From positions 1-11,066 of the forward strand of contig JAISLO010000165.1 of NCBI GenBank assembly GCA_031290815.1: a DNA stretch of 11,066 nucleotides, written 5' to 3'. Shown piece by piece: positions 6,849 to 11,066 of the stretch; the first letter of the stretch is position 1, and the number at the start of each line of letters is the position of its first letter. The translations under genes and the position numbers were made by a program. A model generated the notes under the pieces. That model saw nothing but the letters and a program-made list of their open reading frames with translations. It did no database searches and was not told the DNA's origin. Source of the DNA: Synergistaceae bacterium. GTDB taxonomy: Bacteria > Synergistota > Synergistia > Synergistales > Synergistaceae.

Positions 6849-7447
6849 TGTGCCCCGCAGTCAAGCCCAAGGGTCTTCTGTTCATAATCTCCGGACCGGC
6901 CGGGGCAGGCAAGGGAACGCTGAGAAAAATCCTGTTCGACGAGTTTCCCGACCTCGTCTATTCGATATCCAGCACGACCAGACCGCTTCGCAATGGAGAG
7001 GAGGAGGGCGTCGACTATCACTTCATTTCCATGGATGAATTCCGAGCCCTCGTCGCTGAGGGCGCCTTCTTGGAGTGGGCCGAGGTGCACGGCAACTTTT
7101 ACGGCACCAAGAGGGAGGACGTCGAGAAATGCCTCGAACGCGGCGATGATATGGTGCTCGAGATAGACGTGAAGGGGTGCGTCAACGTAAAGAAAAAGAT
7201 TCCGGAGGCCATTCGGATATTCATAACGGCGCCGTCGCCCGAAGTGCTGTACAAAAGGCTGGAGCTGAGGGGAACGGAGACTAAGGAGCAGATGACGCTG
7301 CGCCTCAGGAACGCTGAGGACGAGCTGTTGTGCTCGGCGGAGTTCGAGCACGTCATCGTGAACGATTGCCTCAAGACAGCGTCCAGCGAGCTTCTGGATT
7401 TGGTCAGGAGCTACAGATCAAGGAAATGTTCCGGGGGGAAAAAGTGA
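6848..7447 (+). CDS. gmk: Guanylate kinase
   Basis: Phosphorylates GMP to GDP with ATP, needed for GTP and dGTP supply and, indirectly, for guanine second messengers. It has 199 residues, normal for the family. The P-loop is GPAGAGKGT at residues 16-24, with Ala where most relatives have Ser. The GMP-binding block STTRPLRNGEEEGVDYHF and the lid region follow. LEWAEVHGNFYGT and EIDVKGCVNVKKKIP also match. Start choice: ATG 6848 or GTG 6845, both after GGAGG at 6833-6837; the ATG has a 10-base spacing and overlaps the remA stop by one base. Position between remA and rpoZ matches Bacillus. Confidence 0.96.
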   Translation: MCPAVKPKGLLFIISGPAGAGKGTLRKILFDEFPDLVYSISSTTRPLRNGEEEGVDYHFISMDEFRALVAEGAFLEWAEVHGNFYGTKREDVEKCLERGDDMVLEIDVKGCVNVKKKIPEAIRIFITAPSPEVLYKRLELRGTETKEQMTLRLRNAEDELLCSAEFEHVIVNDCLKTASSELLDLVRSYRSRKCSGGKK

Positions 7448-7728
7448 TGATTTACACCGATCTCGAGAAAATATTCAGCACGACCGACATAGAGAACAAG
7501 TACGCGCTCGCGATGATAGTATCGGCGCGCGCGCGTCAGCTCAGCGAACAGAAGGGCAGGCTGCTCGGCGGCGAGGGGAGCGAGCGCTGCATATCTTACG
7601 CCATCGATGAGATCTGCGGCAACAATCCGGCTCCGCTTGTGCCGCTTCAAGTCAAGCCGGAAGCGCAGGACAAGCCGCCCAGCCCTCCGGAGAAGCCGGA
7701 CGATGACCCCAAAGTGGGCGCGGAATAA
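7447..7728 (+). CDS. rpoZ: RNA polymerase omega subunit
   Basis: Omega helps assemble RNA polymerase by holding the beta-prime subunit. The 93-residue protein begins with YTDLEKIFSTTDIENKYALAM and continues with VSARARQLSE, the conserved omega core, then AIDEICGN. A proline- and charge-rich tail of about 35 residues follows, of no known role. A strong GGGGGG (7433-7438) sits 8 bases before ATG 7447. The start overlaps the gmk stop in a GTGATG junction. The last 26 bases also encode the beginning of coaBC in another frame. Identification rests on the core and on the gmk-rpoZ-coaBC order; the protein is small, so similarity alone is modest. Confidence 0.88.
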   Translation: MIYTDLEKIFSTTDIENKYALAMIVSARARQLSEQKGRLLGGEGSERCISYAIDEICGNNPAPLVPLQVKPEAQDKPPSPPEKPDDDPKVGAE

Positions 7729-8938
7729 AAGGATACTGCTCGGTGTGAGCGGCGGAATAGCCGCTTACAAGACATGCGAGCTGGTGCGGGCATTGGTGAA
7801 GTCCAGCTGCGAAGTGGAGATAATCCTGACGGACGCTGCTGCTCGCCTCGTCTCGCCGCTGACGCTGTCCACCCTCTCGAAGCGCAGGGTCTGGCGGAAC
7901 GCCGATCTGTTGTCCGACGAGCTGGGCTGGAGGATACCGCACATATCTCTGACCGACTGGGCAGACGTCATGATAATAGCCCCTTGCACCGCGAACGCGC
8001 TTCGGATGGCGGCGGCCGGCGACTCGAGCACTCTCCTCGGCGCGGCGATGCTCGCCTGCGGCTCTCCGATGGTATTCTTCCCGGCAATGAACTCGCGCAT
8101 GTGGGAGAACCCGATCACGAAGAAAAACGCTAAAATCCTCGAAGAACTGGGTCACAGGGTCGTCGATCCCGATTCAGGGCCCCTCGCCTGCGGATACGAC
8201 GGTAAGGGCCGTCTGCCGTCTGCGGACGTCATCCTGGACGAGACGTGGGCCGCCCTCTGTCCGACTCGTGACTTCGCAGGCAGGAAGGTGTTGATCACCG
8301 CCGGTCCCACTCACGAGTACATCGATCCTGTCAGGTTCATCTCGAACCCAAGCAGCGGCAAAATGGGATATGCGCTCGCAGCGGAGGCCAGATGCCGCGG
8401 CGCGGATGTCGTCCTGGTCTCGGGCCCATCCGGCGAGAGGGTCCCGTCCGGGGTGAGGCTGGTCTCGGTCACGAGCGCCATCGAGATGATGGATGCCTGC
8501 CTGGAGGAGCTTCCGGGCGCGGACGTGATCATCAAATCAGCGGCGGTCGGCGACTACAGGGCGAAGAACAGGGCTGAGCAGAAGATAAAGCGTGAGAAGT
8601 CCGAGTTCATGACCATGGAGCTTGAACGAAACCCTGACATAGCCAGAGAGATCTCCATTCGCAAGCGCCCGGATCAGATATTGGTCGGATTTGCGGCCGA
8701 GACGGAGAACGTGCGGGAGAACGCCCTGCGAAAGATAGAGAGCAAGGGCCTTGACATGATCGTCGCCAACGACGTGTCGGAGGACGGCTCCGGCTTCGCC
8801 GTCGCCACAAACAGCGTGATGGTGTTCTTCTCCGAAGCCCGAGGAGCCCAGCGCTCCCAAGCGTTCTCCGGCAGTAAACGCGACGTGGCCGCGGAAATCT
8901 TCGGCGAGATAGCCGGACTCTTTACGCGAACCGTTTGA
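7703..8938 (+). CDS. coaBC: Bifunctional phosphopantothenoylcysteine decarboxylase/synthetase
   Basis: Carries out two successive coenzyme A steps: it joins cysteine to 4'-phosphopantothenate (CoaB, CTP-dependent) and decarboxylates the product to 4'-phosphopantetheine (CoaC, FMN-dependent). It has 411 residues. The CoaC half opens with GVSGGIAAYK. It keeps His80, Asn130 in PAMN and Cys163 in ACGYDGKGRLPS, matching E. coli His75/Asn125/Cys158 with a constant offset. The CoaB half starts near residue 193 with GRKVLITAGPTHEYIDPVR and FISNPSSGKMG, and later has AAVGDYR, QKIKR and NPDIA. ATG 7703 has GGAG 10 bases upstream and overlaps rpoZ by 26 bases in a different frame. Both active sites look intact. 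Confidence 0.96.
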   Translation: MTPKWARNKRILLGVSGGIAAYKTCELVRALVKSSCEVEIILTDAAARLVSPLTLSTLSKRRVWRNADLLSDELGWRIPHISLTDWADVMIIAPCTANALRMAAAGDSSTLLGAAMLACGSPMVFFPAMNSRMWENPITKKNAKILEELGHRVVDPDSGPLACGYDGKGRLPSADVILDETWAALCPTRDFAGRKVLITAGPTHEYIDPVRFISNPSSGKMGYALAAEARCRGADVVLVSGPSGERVPSGVRLVSVTSAIEMMDACLEELPGADVIIKSAAVGDYRAKNRAEQKIKREKSEFMTMELERNPDIAREISIRKRPDQILVGFAAETENVRENALRKIESKGLDMIVANDVSEDGSGFAVATNSVMVFFSEARGAQRSQAFSGSKRDVAAEIFGEIAGLFTRTV

Positions 8939-8942
8939 GGGC

Positions 8943-10802
8943 GTGACTGAAATCCGAACCGAGAAGGAGAGAAGGGTTCCGCTGTCGGTGGCCTTGGCCG
9001 GTCCGTGGTGGACCCTTCTGTCATATATGGGGCCCGATTGTCCGGTCGGAACGCGGGTGCTGGTTCCGATGGGGAAGGGCGCCAGGGTCGGTCTCGTGGC
9101 CGCAGCCGGCGATGACGCGCTGATCGGTGGTTACGGCGGGGAACTCCGCGACGTAGTTCGCGCTATTGATGAAACCCCCATCCTGAGCGATGCGTTCATC
9201 TCGCTTCTCATGTGGTTCAGCGAGGCCTATCTGTGCGGCCTCGGGACGGCGATGAAGGCGCTTCTTCCGGCCAGTTTCATGAAGGGGGAGCTCCTCGATC
9301 CGCCGCCCGTGACCGGTGCGTCCGGCCGGCACGGCGGCGGCGTCTCGTTCGTGTATGAGCCGGTCGACTCCGTCCGCTTCGAAAGGTATGCCGAGATGAT
9401 GTCCGATGGCAGGCCGACGCTCATATCGTTTCCCATGTATTCCGCCGCCATGAGGTTTGCCGAGTTTCTCGCGGCATCTGGAGCCGCCTCTGGCGACCCG
9501 GCCGATGTGATCCTCCGTTATCCCAAGAGCGGCGCGCGCGCGGAGTGGAAGGCGTGGAACCGTCTCGCGTCCGGCGGTGGTGCAAGGATCGTCGTCGGGG
9601 CTCAGAGCTCCTCTATGGCGCCTCTGCGGTACGTGTCCCGCATCATCGTCGAGGACGAGAGCAACAACGCCTGGCGGACGATCCGCCATCCTGTGTACAA
9701 CGTCCGCAGCCTGATGGCAAAGCGTGCTCTCCTGGAGGGCGCGTCGCTGGTCCTCGGGGGCAGGATGCCGTCGTCGAGGGCTTATATGCGCATGGCCGCA
9801 GGCGGTTTCAGCGACGCGCGGACGACCACAGCCGCGAGGAGGACCATCCTCGTCGACATGAAGCTGGCGTACTCGCCGGAGGTGCGAGGGATGTGCGATT
9901 CCCTGGCGGTGAGCGAGCCGCTGGTACGTGAGACTGATTCCGCATTGGAGCGAGGAGCGTGGGCGATCTGGATTCTCGACAGAAAGGGCTACGCCGGGGA
10001 GATAATATGCTCGGAGTGCGGAACGTCGATCCGGTGCGGCAAATGCGGCGGTGCGATGAGGCTGGAGGTCTCGGCCGGCAGGACGTCATGCGCCTCCTGC
10101 GGGACGACGGGGACTGTTCCCGATGTCTGCCCCAACTGCTCAGGCATTCTGCTCTCGGCCAGGAGGCCAGGGCTCGAGGTCCTAATTACCCTGGCGAAGT
10201 CCGCGATAACAGCGCCATATCCAGTGATCCCCTTCGCCGGCGACGGTGACGAGGTCCTCGCTTGCGCGCGGGGGCTGGTCGTCGGCACAAGGGCGGCGCT
10301 TTCGCTCTGTGACGATATGGATGTCGGGATGATAGGCTGGATAGATGCCGACGGCGAGGCGAGGTCTCAGGAGTACGGAGCTCGCGCTCGCGCGTTCGGC
10401 CTGGTGTGGGAGTCCCTATGGCGCGGCTCGCATCCGGAGAGCCGCACGGTCCTGATTCAGACCAGGCGTCCGGGGATGGAGTGGCAGAAGGGCTTGTGCG
10501 GCTCACGCCCCGACTGGAGGAGGTTCTGGCGTGACGAACTGAGGGAGAGGGAGGATTTCAATATGCCCCCGTTCTCACCTCTGATCAGGATCGAGGCGTC
10601 CATGAACGACGCGCGCGAAATGGCCCGCCTCTTCGAGGGCGAGGGATTCGAGTTCTGGACCTCCGACGAACAGGATTCGAAGAGGCCGGTCCTCTGGCTC
10701 AGGACCAAGAAATTGTCCGCGCTGCGCAGGAAGATGGAGCCCTTCTTTCACATAGCGCGAGCGGGCCGGGGATATCCGTCCGTTACAGTCTGGCACGAGT
10801 AG
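8943..10802 (+). CDS. priA: PriA-like replication restart protein lacking helicase motifs
   Basis: PriA normally recognises stalled forks, unwinds the lagging arm with ATP and loads the replicative helicase. This 619-residue version is shorter than E. coli PriA (732). The zinc module is intact: Cys356, 359, 365, 368, 383, 386, 396, 399 have exactly the E. coli spacing, and ILDRKGYA precedes it as usual. The helicase signatures are lost. No GxTGSGKT is present around residues 136-165. DEEH is EDES (237-240). GSATPS is GGRMPS (272-277). The GTQMLAKGHDFP segment is GTRAALSLCDDMD (from 448), and the QVAGRAGR arginine-finger region is ESLWRGS. About 95 residues (winged helix and Walker A) are missing between Pro109 and Pro164. 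The frame is unbroken and alignable throughout, so this is not simple decay. GTG 8943 has TTGAGGG almost adjacent; GTG 8988 is an alternative, but it cuts into the conserved N-terminus. The coaBC-priA order supports orthology. Confidence 0.9.
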   Translation: MTEIRTEKERRVPLSVALAGPWWTLLSYMGPDCPVGTRVLVPMGKGARVGLVAAAGDDALIGGYGGELRDVVRAIDETPILSDAFISLLMWFSEAYLCGLGTAMKALLPASFMKGELLDPPPVTGASGRHGGGVSFVYEPVDSVRFERYAEMMSDGRPTLISFPMYSAAMRFAEFLAASGAASGDPADVILRYPKSGARAEWKAWNRLASGGGARIVVGAQSSSMAPLRYVSRIIVEDESNNAWRTIRHPVYNVRSLMAKRALLEGASLVLGGRMPSSRAYMRMAAGGFSDARTTTAARRTILVDMKLAYSPEVRGMCDSLAVSEPLVRETDSALERGAWAIWILDRKGYAGEIICSECGTSIRCGKCGGAMRLEVSAGRTSCASCGTTGTVPDVCPNCSGILLSARRPGLEVLITLAKSAITAPYPVIPFAGDGDEVLACARGLVVGTRAALSLCDDMDVGMIGWIDADGEARSQEYGARARAFGLVWESLWRGSHPESRTVLIQTRRPGMEWQKGLCGSRPDWRRFWRDELREREDFNMPPFSPLIRIEASMNDAREMARLFEGEGFEFWTSDEQDSKRPVLWLRTKKLSALRRKMEPFFHIARAGRGYPSVTVWHE

Positions 10803-10825
10803 CGCGTCCGCTCTATCTGCCCACA

Positions 10826-10834
10826 TGGTATAAT
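10826..10834 (+). promoter_or_regulatory. Extended -10 promoter ahead of the RND transporter gene
   Basis: TATAAT (10829-10834) is preceded by TG one base upstream (10826-10827), the same TGnTATAAT form as the trpS promoter, and again without a recognisable -35. Transcription would begin near 10841, leaving about 86 bases of leader. The gap 10803-10926 is noticeably AT-rich compared with its surroundings and holds no terminator I can recognise for the priA operon. Confidence 0.6.
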
Positions 10835-10910
10835 TACTTAACTTATTGTATATTTCCACATACCGCCCGGTTGGTCATCATCTAATATTAAGCGGCATGT
10901 AGCTTTAACA

Positions 10911-10916
10911 AGGAGG
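10911..10916 (+). promoter_or_regulatory. Ribosome binding site deciding the RND start
   Basis: AGGAGG lies 10 bases before TTG 10927. The ATG at 10917 directly abuts this site and opens a different frame without RND similarity, so the site supports the TTG start. Confidence 0.7.
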
Positions 10917-10926
10917 ATGGCTTATT

Positions 10927-11066
10927 TTGAAGATAACGGAAGTTTCACTGCGACGCCCGGTGACGGTTCTCATACTTACGCTGGCGCTTGTCGTGTTTGG
11001 AGTATATTCATACATGAACATGGGCGTCGAGAGGATGCCGAACGTCGAGTTTCCCATCGTCGTCGT
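10927..11066 (+). CDS. RND-family efflux transporter, N-terminal fragment (runs off the window)
   Basis: Only the first 46 codons are present. They read as a typical AcrB/MdtB-type RND inner-membrane transporter start: a short cytoplasmic lead-in with SLRRPVTVLI, a first membrane helix (about residues 12-31) and then VERMPNVEFPIVVV at the beginning of the periplasmic porter region. Such proteins use the proton gradient to export drugs, lipids or other substrates together with a periplasmic adaptor and an outer-membrane channel, so the cell probably has an outer membrane. The start is TTG 10927, preceded by AGGAGG. It has its own promoter and is probably separate from the priA operon. The substrate and the rest of the protein cannot be seen. 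Confidence 0.85.
   Translation, partial: MKITEVSLRRPVTVLILTLALVVFGVYSYMNMGVERMPNVEFPIVV

Noticed and set aside
8943..10802. priA as a pseudogene or frameshifted copy
   Set aside because: The reading frame is intact over 619 codons, both flanks of each lost motif align to PriA, and the eight cysteines are spaced exactly. Decay would not preserve these.
10917..11066. Alternative start ATG 10917 for the last gene
   Set aside because: It touches the AGGAGG site with no spacing and translates in a frame with no RND or other recognisable similarity.

Overview
This 11 kb window is a dense block of housekeeping genes, all on the + strand, with a protein-coding gap above 100 bases only at the two ends. 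The DNA is GC-rich by eye, with frequent AGG (Arg) and ATA (Ile) codons, Shine-Dalgarno sites and TATAAT-type promoters, so it is bacterial. The mix of a trpS-scpA-scpB-rluB block, a Bacillus-like yicC-remA-gmk-rpoZ-coaBC-priA block, a Thermotoga-type iron-sulfur TrpRS and a shortened PriA suggests Synergistota or a nearby deep-branching lineage. That placement is inference from gene content, not from a search.

Layout. Bases 1-209 hold an extended -10 promoter and a leader. The first group is trpS (210-1205), scpA, scpB and an RluB-type pseudouridine synthase (to 3339). These cover Trp-tRNA charging, the two non-SMC condensin subunits and 23S rRNA modification. A probable promoter and an 11-bp perfect inverted repeat sit at the end of the pseudouridine synthase gene, ahead of a HDOD signalling protein (3406-4293). 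Next come cmk and plsC (4316-5616), overlapping by 4 bases. The third group is yicC, remA, gmk, rpoZ, coaBC and priA (5674-10802), in the order of Bacillus subtilis yloC-remA-gmk-rpoZ-coaBC-priA. The genes overlap or nearly touch, which implies co-transcription and translational coupling. After priA there is an extended -10 promoter and the first 46 codons of an RND-family transporter, which runs off the window.

Two genes stand out. PriA keeps all eight zinc-binding cysteines with exactly the E. coli PriA spacing. It has lost the Walker A loop, the DEEH Walker B motif and the other helicase motifs, and it is roughly 95 residues short between the N-terminal DNA-binding part and the helicase core. 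It looks like an intact, expressed replication-restart protein that is no longer a helicase. TrpRS carries the C-x22-C-x6-C-x2-C motif that binds a [4Fe-4S] cluster in Thermotoga maritima TrpRS.

I found no mobile element, CRISPR array, tRNA or rRNA gene, and no convincing Rho-independent terminator.
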